Source: Dendrosporobacter quercicolus
Lineage (GTDB): Bacteria > Bacillota > Negativicutes > DSM-1736 > Dendrosporobacteraceae
Reading direction: 5' to 3'
Assembly (NCBI RefSeq): GCF_900104455.1
Contig: NZ_FNHB01000001.1
Location: 1,043,959-1,107,958 of the forward strand
Length of the DNA: 64,000 nucleotides
The translations under genes were made by a program, and so were the position numbers. This document shows positions 43,203-51,254 of this stretch, piece by piece (the first letter of the stretch is position 1; every line of letters begins with the position of its first letter). The notes under the pieces are model-generated. The model was not told where the DNA came from. It did no database searches and worked only from the letters and a program-made list of their open reading frames with translations.

Positions 43203-44732
43203 TTATGATTCCGTAATTCTCAAGTCAGCGGTGACAACATTTTCGATCTGCCTAAAGTGGGGAGCAAAGCCCTGGAGCGAGCGGCTGATCGCAGTAACTC
43301 CCGGTCGGGGGAAGAGGTATATCGCCGGAGATTGCTCGGCCACATGCTTGGACAGCTGCAGGACGAGAGCGTGATGCTCTTCCTTGTTGGACGTCTTGCT
43401 CAGTTGCTCCAGCAAAGCAATTGTTTTTTCATCGTTAAAGCCGCCATAATTCCCGCTGGCGCCCGGAGCGTATTGCGCATTTAACAAGGCTGCAGCGTTG
43501 CCGAAAGTCGACCACGCTTCAATCGATGCGTCCCAATCTCCGGTATCCCGGGCAGTCATGATCTGGTTATAAGACCCATGAGCAACCTCCGCCTTGATCC
43601 CAAGCGCTGTCCACTGTGCCTGAATCGCCTCTCCCAGGAGCTTTTCCGTGCCCCATGTCATCAAGCGAACCGTCAACGGCTGCCCCTCCTTATAACGGAA
43701 ACCGTCGCTTGCCGACAGCCACCCGGCCTCGTCCAGCAAGGCTCCGGCCTTTGCCAAATCGTATTTATCGTAATACAAATTCCTGGCGTCGGAATACTGC
43801 GGACTCGCCCCAATCCAGGTCGTGATGGGGGAACTGTGGCCCTCGGCCCCAAACAAAATCAGCTTATCGCGGTCCAGGCCCCAGCTTAAGGCTTGCCTTA
43901 CACGCCTGTCTTGCAGTTGAGGCTGCCGGAGATTCAGATAAATGGTTTGGGCGCTGTCTGTCGGCTGAGAAACAAGCGATACGGTTTTATTATCTTCAAA
44001 TTGCTTGATACTGGCCGTAGGAATATTCAGCATAATGTGATACCGGCCGCTTAGTGCGGCTAACGTTCTCGCCTGGTCGTCAGTGATCTGCTCATACACA
44101 ACCCGGGGGATGACCGGTTTTGTCCCCCAGTAGTTTTCATTGATTGTCAAAACCATCTTCTGATTGGGAATATACTCCTGGATGCGATACATACCGGTAA
44201 AGTCTGTAGCTTCGGCGGATTTATAGCTTTTCTCGGCATTGTGTATAATCAGCTGAAAATTAGACAGATTCAGGGGAACCGTCATATTGGCTATAGCGGT
44301 GGCTATGCCGACGGTATCAGCGTCCACCTTGCTGATATTCATTCCGTTTAAATAGGACTGCGCCTTGGTATCCAGCTTTCTTGAACGCTCCAGTGAAGCA
44401 ACCACGGCATCGGCATCCACATCTTTCCCGCTCCAGAATTTCACGCCGTCCCTCAGTTTGATTTTCCAATGGGTCGCATCAATCTGTTCGACACCTGTCG
44501 CCAGCCAGGGCTGAACAACACCGTTTGCATCAACCTTGAACAACATTTCGCCCGCACCGATTTTGACCAGATAGTTGGAATCCGTAGATCCTGTGGGATC
44601 CAGGCTTAGCGCCACGGACCGGTCGCCGACGATCAGTTGCTGCGGGTTAGCGGCTGTGCCGGCCTCATTGGAACCGCAGCCGGAGATCAGAACAATCAGC
44701 CAAATGGACATGAGTACGAATAGTTTTTGCAT
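43203..44732 (-). CDS. Substrate-binding lipoprotein, family 5 (NikA/DppA-like), candidate metal-chelate binder
   Basis: A 509-residue lipoprotein (lipobox LISGC, Cys19) of the peptide/nickel binding family. Typical elements are WLATGVEQIDATHWKIKLRD at about 77-96, the loop DARNLYYDKYDLAKAGALLDEAGW, and the C-terminal YLFPRPGVTAIS. NikA-type members bind Ni or Co as complexes with small organic chelators, others bind peptides. It lies between the two exporter genes and the importer permeases and is under the same cobalamin riboswitch, which favours a cobalt- or nickel-chelate as ligand. ATG 44732 has AGAGGAG before it. Confidence 0.87.
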   Translation of the reverse strand: MQKLFVLMSIWLIVLISGCGSNEAGTAANPQQLIVGDRSVALSLDPTGSTDSNYLVKIGAGEMLFKVDANGVVQPWLATGVEQIDATHWKIKLRDGVKFWSGKDVDADAVVASLERSRKLDTKAQSYLNGMNISKVDADTVGIATAIANMTVPLNLSNFQLIIHNAEKSYKSAEATDFTGMYRIQEYIPNQKMVLTINENYWGTKPVIPRVVYEQITDDQARTLAALSGRYHIMLNIPTASIKQFEDNKTVSLVSQPTDSAQTIYLNLRQPQLQDRRVRQALSWGLDRDKLILFGAEGHSSPITTWIGASPQYSDARNLYYDKYDLAKAGALLDEAGWLSASDGFRYKEGQPLTVRLMTWGTEKLLGEAIQAQWTALGIKAEVAHGSYNQIMTARDTGDWDASIEAWSTFGNAAALLNAQYAPGASGNYGGFNDEKTIALLEQLSKTSNKEEHHALVLQLSKHVAEQSPAIYLFPRPGVTAISRSLQGFAPHFRQIENVVTADLRITES

Positions 44733-44747
44733 GGATACACTCCTCTT

Positions 44748-46499
44748 TCAGTTCTTTTGCAGTTGCGAAGCTACGAGCTTTCTATAACAACCGTCTTTGC
44801 TGATCAGTTCTTCATGCGTGCCTGTTTGGACCACCTGTCCGTTTTCAAAAACAATCAGCTTGTCCGCTATCGCGATCGTCGACAAGCGATGCGCCACCAT
44901 AACAATCGTCCGTTTTTGGGCCAAGGCGCGGAGGGTATGCTGAATTTCCATTTCGCTTTTCGTATCCAGATTGGATACGGCTTCATCGAAAATTAAAATA
45001 GGGGCGTTTGTCAATATTGCCCGGGCAATCGCGATTCGCTGGCGTTGTCCGCCCGAGAGCTGGGCGCCGCGCTCGCCGGCGATCGTATTGTAGCCATCCT
45101 CAAAGTCACAAATAAAAGTATGGGCCTGGGCCTGCTTGGCCGCCTCAATGACCTGGCCGTCGGCAGCAGCGGGATTGCCAAGCCTGATGTTTTCCATAAT
45201 TGAAACATTGAACATATAAACGTCCTGCAAAACAGCGCTGATTACAGAGTGGACTGTATGCAGCGACAGCGCCCGCAGATCATGACCGCCGATCCGGATG
45301 CTGCCCTCACTCACATCCCACAGGCGCATCAAAAGATTGGTGCAGGTTGTTTTGCCGGCGCCGGATTCCCCGACAAAGGCTATCAGTTCTCCTGCCCTGA
45401 TCTGAAACGAAACATCGGAAACGGCATTTTGGCCGGCATTTTTATACCGGAAGGAAACATGATCGAAATCAATATACGGTTTTATCGCCGCCACAGGGAT
45501 ATCCCGGCCGGTATCCTTGACCAGGGGCTGGGCGTGTAGAATATCGGAAACTCTTGTCGCCGACGCAAAAATAATCCCAAAGGACCGCGCCTTGTCACAC
45601 AAGGCCAACACCGGATTAAAGGCCAGCCAGATGGTCGTACCCACAACGGCAAACCATTCCAGCGACAGCTTGCCATGGAGCACCAGCAGGATCGCCGTGA
45701 TATTGATCGCAATCGCTGCAACTCCGGCCGCAGTCAGCAGCAGTCCGCCTTCTTTGCCCTGCCTTTTGGTGTAATCCACCTGGGAATCGGTCAACTGCTC
45801 CATAAACGCATCGTTTTTTTGCTTATAACGCTCCTTGTAGTTAAGGGCCAATATTTCCTTAACCCCGTTTAATCCTTCCAGGGTCACGGAATTGGCGTCG
45901 CCAAGTTTATAACGGTTGAGCAGTCCTTGCTTATCCGCGGTACCTTTCAATAAAAAGGGGATCGTAAAAATCACGGCCATACTGATGATCATCACCAGCG
46001 ACAGCAGCGGATGCAGCCAGGCCAGGAAACCCAGGATGCCCAGAACAATGGCCAAAGTAGCGACGATCGAGCCGACGGTATGACCGAAAAACCACTCCAG
46101 TATTTCCACATCATTCATCAAAGTTACCGAAAGCTGTCCCGATTTGCTGTTCAACAAAATGTCAGGACAAATTTTTTCAAATGCCGAATACAGCTTTACC
46201 CGGTAGTCAACAAGGATATGAAAGGCCACGTCATGGGACAGCAGGCTTTCCAGATACCGGAATACGGCAAAACCCAAAATACTGAACGCTAACAGGATGA
46301 ATAGCTTGTTGCTGCTCTCGTCCAAGGTTCCCTGCAGCGCCAGCGCCACCATATAAGCGCTGATTCCGGCAGAGAGCAGCGTAAACGCTTCAGACGCAAT
46401 CCCGGAACCGATATTGCCTGCGGTTTTCAGCCGATAGCCTTTTAATGTACCGGCCAATTCGGCCAATAGCTCCATCCGGTTCATCTTTTTTGCCGGCAT
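44748..46499 (-). CDS. ABC exporter half-transporter, second of a pair in the B12-controlled operon
   Basis: A 583-residue half-transporter with about six spans in residues 20-300 and an ATPase domain with GESGAGKTT, LSGGQRQRIAIARA, DEAVSNLDTKS and AHRLSTIA. It forms a pair with the product of the gene directly upstream, which stops two bases before this ATG. The start is ATG 46499, nine bases after GGAGG; the frame continues upstream inside the neighbour. Exporter-fold pairs in metallophore loci either secrete the chelator or, as in YbtPQ, import its metal complex. Here a separate Nik-type importer exists, so export is favoured. Confidence 0.85.
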   Translation of the reverse strand: MPAKKMNRMELLAELAGTLKGYRLKTAGNIGSGIASEAFTLLSAGISAYMVALALQGTLDESSNKLFILLAFSILGFAVFRYLESLLSHDVAFHILVDYRVKLYSAFEKICPDILLNSKSGQLSVTLMNDVEILEWFFGHTVGSIVATLAIVLGILGFLAWLHPLLSLVMIISMAVIFTIPFLLKGTADKQGLLNRYKLGDANSVTLEGLNGVKEILALNYKERYKQKNDAFMEQLTDSQVDYTKRQGKEGGLLLTAAGVAAIAINITAILLVLHGKLSLEWFAVVGTTIWLAFNPVLALCDKARSFGIIFASATRVSDILHAQPLVKDTGRDIPVAAIKPYIDFDHVSFRYKNAGQNAVSDVSFQIRAGELIAFVGESGAGKTTCTNLLMRLWDVSEGSIRIGGHDLRALSLHTVHSVISAVLQDVYMFNVSIMENIRLGNPAAADGQVIEAAKQAQAHTFICDFEDGYNTIAGERGAQLSGGQRQRIAIARAILTNAPILIFDEAVSNLDTKSEMEIQHTLRALAQKRTIVMVAHRLSTIAIADKLIVFENGQVVQTGTHEELISKDGCYRKLVASQLQKN

Positions 46500-46500
46500 A

Positions 46501-48243
46501 TCATTCTTCCTCCATAATGGCTTGCGCTTCAAGCAATTGCTTATAGGCGCCATTTTTTGCAATCAGCTCGTCATGGGAGCCATATTCTTTTAATACGCCC
46601 TGATCGAAGACAAAAATACGCTCAACATTGCGGATTGTCGATAAGCGGTGGGCCACGATCAAGCTTGTATACCGTTGGGCAAGTTTGCCGATTGTTGACT
46701 GGATCATGTGTTCATTGGCGGCATCCACACTGGATGTTGCCTCGTCCAGGATTAACACCGGCGCATTTTTCAATATGGCTCTGGCAATGGCGATTCTTTG
46801 CTTTTCGCCGCCCGACAAAGTAGCCCCCCTTTCACCGACAAGCGTCTGATAACCATTTTTCATCCTGATAATAAAAGGATGGGCATTGGCCATTTTGGCG
46901 GCGTCTATGATCTCTTCTTCCCGGGCATGTTCAGCCGCCATCCCGATATTTTCCGCGACAGTGCCGTAAAACAAATAGGTGTCCTGAAAGACAATCGCGA
47001 TCTTGCTCCGCAGGTATTCGAGCGAATAATCACGCAGATCGGTTCCGTTGATCGTGATGCTGCCTTCCTCCACATCATAGAAGCGCAGCAGCAGATTGGT
47101 AATGGTGGATTTGCCGCCGCCGGACTTGCCCACGATGGCTACCGATTGCCCCGGCTCAATGGTAAAGGATACGTTCTTTAGGGCATATTCCGTTCTGGCA
47201 GGGTACCGAAATGAAACATTTTTAAAGGCGATGCGGGGAAACCCCTCGTCCATCCCGCCGGTTTGGGCCTGGGGGGCATCGACAATCGTTACCGGTTCAT
47301 CCAGTATCTCAAATATTTCATGCGCTACGGATAATCCCATATAACTGGCATGCCACGCCTGATCCAAATCGCTGATCGGGCGCATGCATTCAATGACTAA
47401 AAACAAAATAACCAGAAGCTCCGGCCGGTTAAGAATGCCGGCGGCCATATCGAAGGTGGCGACACCAACGGTCAGATATTTGCCGACGGCCAGCATCAGA
47501 AAAATCGTCGCCGAAGAGATCAGCGAAAAAAAGGTCCAGTGCAGCTGCCTTTTCCGGAAGCATTCGGCGCTCAGGTATAACTCATGGCCTTTCCTGTCGA
47601 CGGCATTCAGCGCTTTTAAGGTATTCATGCCTTGCATGGCATCGATGTATTGGGCATTGAGTACGGCATACCCCTGCCAATATTCCAGGGCCGCTTTTTT
47701 TATAAACGGCATCAGCAGCAGGGGCGTGACGACCGCGATCACCACAGCAATCATCAAAATGACGCCGACCTTCCAGTCGAAGGAAAAGATATAGCCGCCG
47801 ATACACAACGACGAAATCACGACCACAACCGCCTGTGGCAAATAATTGACCAGATAGGGTTCCGCATACTCTACCCCGTCGGTCACAAGCGACTGCAGCC
47901 GGCCGGAGCGCTTGAGCGACTGGTATTTAGGCCCCAGATCGATCAATTTATTGACCAGTTGACTGCGCAATACAGCCTTTGCCCTGCCGGCAATTTTCTT
48001 GGTGTATACTTCCTGCTTACCGGTTAAAACTGCCCTGATAAGAATGCAAACCGTCGCTATGGCATAATAAAAAAATATCGTGCTTGGGGCCGCGCCGGAG
48101 AATACTCCCGCAGTGCCATAGGCCAGCATAAAGGCCTGTAAAATACTGAAGGCAACAATCATAAGAAGAAGGAGGATTTTTAAGGACAACTCCTTTTTAA
48201 TAGAGAGAGCAAAGCCTGCGAGACGAAAATACGGACTATTCAT
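46501..48243 (-). CDS. ABC exporter half-transporter, first of a pair (CydD-like) in the B12-controlled operon
   Basis: A 580-residue half-transporter with a CydD-like membrane domain (KAVLRSQLVNKLIDLGPKYQ, RSGRLQSLVTDGVEYAEPY) and an ATPase domain with GKSGGGKST, LSGGEKQRIAIARA, DEATSSVDAAN and AHRLSTIR. The CydDC relationship hints at transport of thiols, peptides or small amino-acid derivatives, not of large lipids. The start is ATG 48243, five bases after AGGAAG; a small ORF upstream overlaps this start by eight bases and ends within it. The partner follows with a two-base gap. Confidence 0.85.
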   Translation of the reverse strand: MNSPYFRLAGFALSIKKELSLKILLLLMIVAFSILQAFMLAYGTAGVFSGAAPSTIFFYYAIATVCILIRAVLTGKQEVYTKKIAGRAKAVLRSQLVNKLIDLGPKYQSLKRSGRLQSLVTDGVEYAEPYLVNYLPQAVVVVISSLCIGGYIFSFDWKVGVILMIAVVIAVVTPLLLMPFIKKAALEYWQGYAVLNAQYIDAMQGMNTLKALNAVDRKGHELYLSAECFRKRQLHWTFFSLISSATIFLMLAVGKYLTVGVATFDMAAGILNRPELLVILFLVIECMRPISDLDQAWHASYMGLSVAHEIFEILDEPVTIVDAPQAQTGGMDEGFPRIAFKNVSFRYPARTEYALKNVSFTIEPGQSVAIVGKSGGGKSTITNLLLRFYDVEEGSITINGTDLRDYSLEYLRSKIAIVFQDTYLFYGTVAENIGMAAEHAREEEIIDAAKMANAHPFIIRMKNGYQTLVGERGATLSGGEKQRIAIARAILKNAPVLILDEATSSVDAANEHMIQSTIGKLAQRYTSLIVAHRLSTIRNVERIFVFDQGVLKEYGSHDELIAKNGAYKQLLEAQAIMEEE

Positions 48244-48361
48244 AAAATCTTCCTTTGCTGCAATAGCGGTCATTTCCATTGCCCAAGCCGTTTACAGCAA
48301 ACAGCTCGCTCGGGAACGCCGGTTTGCACTTTGCTGCTAAAACTGAGAGAACCTTGTTCAC
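48236..48361 (-). CDS. Small 41-residue ORF translationally coupled to the exporter gene
   Basis: A GTG at 48361 follows GGAGG (48372-48368) with a six-base spacer, an ideal ribosome site, and opens a 41-codon frame whose TAG overlaps the ATG of the exporter gene by eight bases. The peptide starts MNKVLSVLAAKCKPAFP and ends NDRYCSKGRFYE, with two cysteines (12 and 34), a basic charge and no clear signal peptide or known motif. It could be a small functional peptide, a precursor peptide for an exported product, or a leader that couples translation. No modification enzymes of known RiPP types are nearby. It is too short to be found by usual length cutoffs. Confidence 0.45.
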   Translation of the reverse strand: MNKVLSVLAAKCKPAFPSELFAVNGLGNGNDRYCSKGRFYE

Positions 48362-48429
48362 CAAAAACCTCCGCAATATTATTCTGGTTCAACTGAAATG
48401 GGTAAAATCCGCTCCAGCCTTGTGAAGCT

Positions 48430-49563
48430 CTATAAGCCGGAAACCTCCAACGCACGTTTTCTCTGCCTGAGTATTTCAGAGTTTACGCGTTTTGTTGTTT
48501 CCGGGACCGCCAGGCTTTGATTTAAATCCGGGACGTAATTAGAATAGTCAGCCGGGCATGTACTCCACGGCTGCAGGCCCCGGGCGATCTTACGAATATC
48601 CGCTACGCCCGTGTCTGTGGAAAAGCCTTGTTCCATCATCCATTCATCATTGAACAGGGTCGAAATATACCGCTCGCCGCCATCGGAAACCATGCAGACA
48701 ATTTTGTCCTGAGCTGGAAGCGTTTGCGCCACTTTCAGAGCGACTAATGCGCAAGCGCCGCTTGACGGCCCCATCAGGATGCCCTCGTTTTTGGCAAATG
48801 CCCGGGCTGTTTGAAAGGCCTGCTCATCTGTTACTTTATAAGCACAATCAATGTAGTCCATAACCAGATTATTCGGTGTCCACCCCAGTCCGATACCAGG
48901 GATCCGATAGGAATGGGCATCGCCGCCAAAAATCACCGAGCCCTCGGCATCGACACCGATTACCTGCACATCAGGTTTATGGGCTTTCAAATACATTGAA
49001 ATCCCGCCCAATTGTCCGCCCGTACTGACCGGCGCTATAAACGCCGAAATTTTATCCGAACAATCCCGCAAAATTTCGCAAGCGGTGCTGTGATAGTGGG
49101 CTTCACCGTTCAGCAGACAAAAGCATTGGTCGGGACGAAAGGCGTTATCAATCTCTTCCGCCATTTTGTTGGCCAATGAGATGCGGGTTTTATGATAACT
49201 CCCGCAATCATCCTGTTCGGTTACAACGATCACCTCGGCGCCGAAACTTTTTAACAGCGTCAAATTGGCGCTTGTTGTTTTGGGATCAACCAGAATGATC
49301 ACATGATAGCCTTTGGCTGCGCCGATCATGGCCAGGGAAATGCCAAAGTTGCCGCTTGACGATTCAATAATCGTACCGCCAGGCTTTAACAAGCCCCTTT
49401 TCTCAGCCTCCTCAATGATATAAATTGCCGGTCTGTCTTTGATGCTGCCGCCAGGGTTGTTGCGCTCATACTTGAAAAAAATCTGCCCTTCATCCGGCTG
49501 ATTGCTGTTCGGTATGGTAATCATAGGCGTATTGCCGATTGCGCCTAATATATTACTGATCAT
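48430..49563 (-). CDS. PLP-dependent synthase of the cysteine synthase family, SbnA-like
   Basis: A 377-residue fold-type II PLP enzyme. Lys42 in NNPGGSIKDRPA is the cofactor lysine; the substrate loop is ESSSGNFGIS, in place of the CysK form with TSGNTG; and a glycine loop STGGQLGG follows. The extended C-terminus, about 50-60 residues beyond CysK, matches SbnA-type enzymes, which join O-phosphoserine and glutamate on the way to 2,3-diaminopropionate in staphyloferrin B. It may thus make an amino-acid building block of a chelator. The start is ATG 49563 with AGGGGCG. An ordinary cysteine or cystathionine synthase is the alternative; the metal-transport context and loop changes argue against it. 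Confidence 0.78.
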   Translation of the reverse strand: MISNILGAIGNTPMITIPNSNQPDEGQIFFKYERNNPGGSIKDRPAIYIIEEAEKRGLLKPGGTIIESSSGNFGISLAMIGAAKGYHVIILVDPKTTSANLTLLKSFGAEVIVVTEQDDCGSYHKTRISLANKMAEEIDNAFRPDQCFCLLNGEAHYHSTACEILRDCSDKISAFIAPVSTGGQLGGISMYLKAHKPDVQVIGVDAEGSVIFGGDAHSYRIPGIGLGWTPNNLVMDYIDCAYKVTDEQAFQTARAFAKNEGILMGPSSGACALVALKVAQTLPAQDKIVCMVSDGGERYISTLFNDEWMMEQGFSTDTGVADIRKIARGLQPWSTCPADYSNYVPDLNQSLAVPETTKRVNSEILRQRKRALEVSGL

Positions 49564-49607
49564 CTCGCCCCTTCTTTCTTCGCAAAGTCGTGTTTGCTGA
49601 AACATAT

Positions 49608-50456
49608 TTAATCAGTCGCTTTGTAACAATAGACCCGGGATGCGGCCGCGTTAAACTGCGTAAACGGGAAAGGCTCAGCAATCAGATTTGTCACGCCGCG
49701 ATTTACAAACCGGGCTACCACGGCGCTGCCTGTCTGCGCATAGACCGTCAAGGGGATTTTCCTCGCCCTTACTACGGCCAGTATTCGGTCAAAAGTCCCA
49801 TTGCTCAGCGTCATTGCGGTACAAATAACGCTGTCCGCCCGGTCGAGAACTTTCTCCATATCCTTTTCAACGACTTCACCCCACTGCGTTTTCTCTAACT
49901 GTAAATCGCAGGGCAGGCAGATCCCGCCGCGGAGTTTAATTGCTTGAACCAGGGGATTGACCACTCCAATCAAAGCGACCTGCTGGTTTTCTTTTATGCC
50001 GGCCATTTCCGCGATGAGAGCATCCCGCGCTTCAGCCCTTTGAACCGGCGTTCCCGCAGGCAGTTCAATCATCCTGGTGCAGTAATCCTTATGGGGATAT
50101 ATGGCGCCCAGATACGCATCCATCGCCGCAATTTGCACAGGTAGCCGCTCATCTTTCAGCACCGTATGCAGCGGAAGTCCGGAAAGCTCTGCTGCAGCCT
50201 GCATGTCCAATTGCTGAGGAATATGGGCGCATGCGCCAAAATAGGAGCCCACCCTGACCAGGAGATAGTAATTGTGATATTTGGTTTCAGAGGCAGGGAA
50301 TTGTGTGGTCTGATAAATATAGGATGCTCCCGTGGCCCACAGTGTGTCCGGGTGAGCACCTAACCTGCCGGCCAGAATCCCCTTGTATAGTGTTGTTACC
50401 TGTAAATTGTTATTTGCATCCGGTTGTGTTGGTTCACTATAATTGATGAGTGTCAC
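49608..50456 (-). CDS. DUF4213/DUF364 protein (putative heavy-metal chelation family)
   Basis: A 282-residue protein resembling the two-domain DUF4213-DUF364 family. The N-terminal part (about 1-95) has the enolase-like GASYIYQTTQFP and VRVGSYFGACAHIP; the C-terminal Rossmann-like part (about 130-280) has NQQVALIGVVNPLVQAIK, DRADSVICTAMTLSNGTFDRIL and the ending FTQFNAAASRVYCYK. The family is named for a proposed metal-chelation role, with no proven reaction. It is the first gene after the cobalamin riboswitch. The GTG start at 50456 follows GGGGAG with six bases. It may bind a metal complex or act as an enzyme in chelator synthesis with the SbnA-like protein. Confidence 0.72.
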   Translation of the reverse strand: MTLINYSEPTQPDANNNLQVTTLYKGILAGRLGAHPDTLWATGASYIYQTTQFPASETKYHNYYLLVRVGSYFGACAHIPQQLDMQAAAELSGLPLHTVLKDERLPVQIAAMDAYLGAIYPHKDYCTRMIELPAGTPVQRAEARDALIAEMAGIKENQQVALIGVVNPLVQAIKLRGGICLPCDLQLEKTQWGEVVEKDMEKVLDRADSVICTAMTLSNGTFDRILAVVRARKIPLTVYAQTGSAVVARFVNRGVTNLIAEPFPFTQFNAAASRVYCYKATD

Positions 50457-50553
50457 AATAAACTCCCCTATGCAGGCAAACTTAGCTTGCCTGTCTATTT
50501 TTCTTCAGGAAACCGCAAAAATGCCTGATCATTGAAATTGCTTATGCTACAAA

Positions 50554-50590
50554 ACAAGCCCTCCTTTCGACAGCATAAAGGAGGGCTTGT
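50554..50590 (-). terminator. Intrinsic terminator of the cobalamin riboswitch
   Basis: ACAAGCCCTCCTTT (50554-50567) pairs with AAAGGAGGGCTTGT (50577-50590). On the minus strand the stem is followed by TTTTGTAG. It lies between the aptamer and the first gene, as the off-switch of a transcriptional riboswitch should. Confidence 0.85.
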
Positions 50591-50697
50591 TTATCATGAA
50601 AGCTTTCGTTAAATAAACAAATCCGGCAGGCAGCCGGACAGAAAGATCATGTGATATAATCCCCTCCCCATCGCTCGTGGGTAAAATGGCGACTGTT

Positions 50698-50855
50698 AGA
50701 TCAGGCAGTTCTCCTGGCTCCGGATCTTCGCTAATCCGAACCTTCCCAGGCATTCAGCCCAGTGGTATTATCTCGGATTTGCTCCCCATTACAGTGGCGG
50801 GACCGCGCCGGTTTTGCACCGGTCTTCCCTATTAAGCCCTTAAGGGCACCTGTCT
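50698..50855 (-). promoter_or_regulatory. Cobalamin riboswitch controlling the metal-transport operon
   Basis: On the minus strand the leader shows the order typical of cobalamin riboswitches: an AGGTGCC start, ACCGGTGCAAAACCGGC, GGTCCCGCCACTGTAA, GGGGAGC, ACCACTGGGC, CTGGGAAGG and the B12 box GAGCCAGGAGAACTGCCT near the 3' end. It is followed by a terminator (50554-50590) and the DUF364 gene. Binding of adenosylcobalamin or related cobamides stops expression, so the downstream genes are on when B12 is low. Such control is known for B12 synthesis, cobamide uptake and cobalt/nickel transport genes. Confidence 0.93.
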
Positions 50856-51159
50856 CCAAAATATTTTGTTTTCACTGTTCTTACAAACTTTTACTTAAAT
50901 GGTAACATGATGAAAAATTCCTGTCAAGAATTTATTTAAAAGCAGGATTGTCGTCAAAAAAACCGGAAACACCGGACTTTGTGTAAGCACCATAACGCCA
51001 ACAGGTGTCCCGATACTGCACATTTCGGCCACTATGTGGATAACGCTTTTGCCAGCCAGAAAAGTCAGGAGCCGGCGCCGGGCTATGCAAAATGGGCAAG
51101 TGGCGCAAAAAACCAGGCCAAAGCCGGCTGATTTTCAAAATACTTGCCCACGCCTTTCA
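50856..51159. other. Intergenic stretch with the riboswitch promoter region
   Basis: About 300 bases between the riboswitch and the alkaline phosphatase terminator. The A+T-rich part near 50860-50940 should hold the promoter of the riboswitch operon, but no good -35/-10 pair is evident. The remaining frames lack family features. Confidence 0.4.
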
Positions 51160-51200
51160 AAACTGCCAATGGCTGCGCAGTACGCAGCCATTGGCAGTTT
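51160..51200 (-). terminator. Terminator of the alkaline phosphatase gene
   Basis: AAACTGCCAATGGCTGCG (51160-51177) pairs perfectly with CGCAGCCATTGGCAGTTT (51183-51200). On the minus strand TTTT ends the stem. It lies 54 bases after the phosphatase stop. Confidence 0.8.
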
Positions 51201-51254
51201 CTCGATTATTTTACAATCAGCCAGCCTTCACTAGCCCTTGTTACACGCCACTCG

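Noticed and set aside
48430..49563. Plain housekeeping cysteine synthase
   Set aside because: The substrate loop differs from CysK, the C-terminus is extended, and the gene sits in a cobalamin-controlled metal-transport operon.
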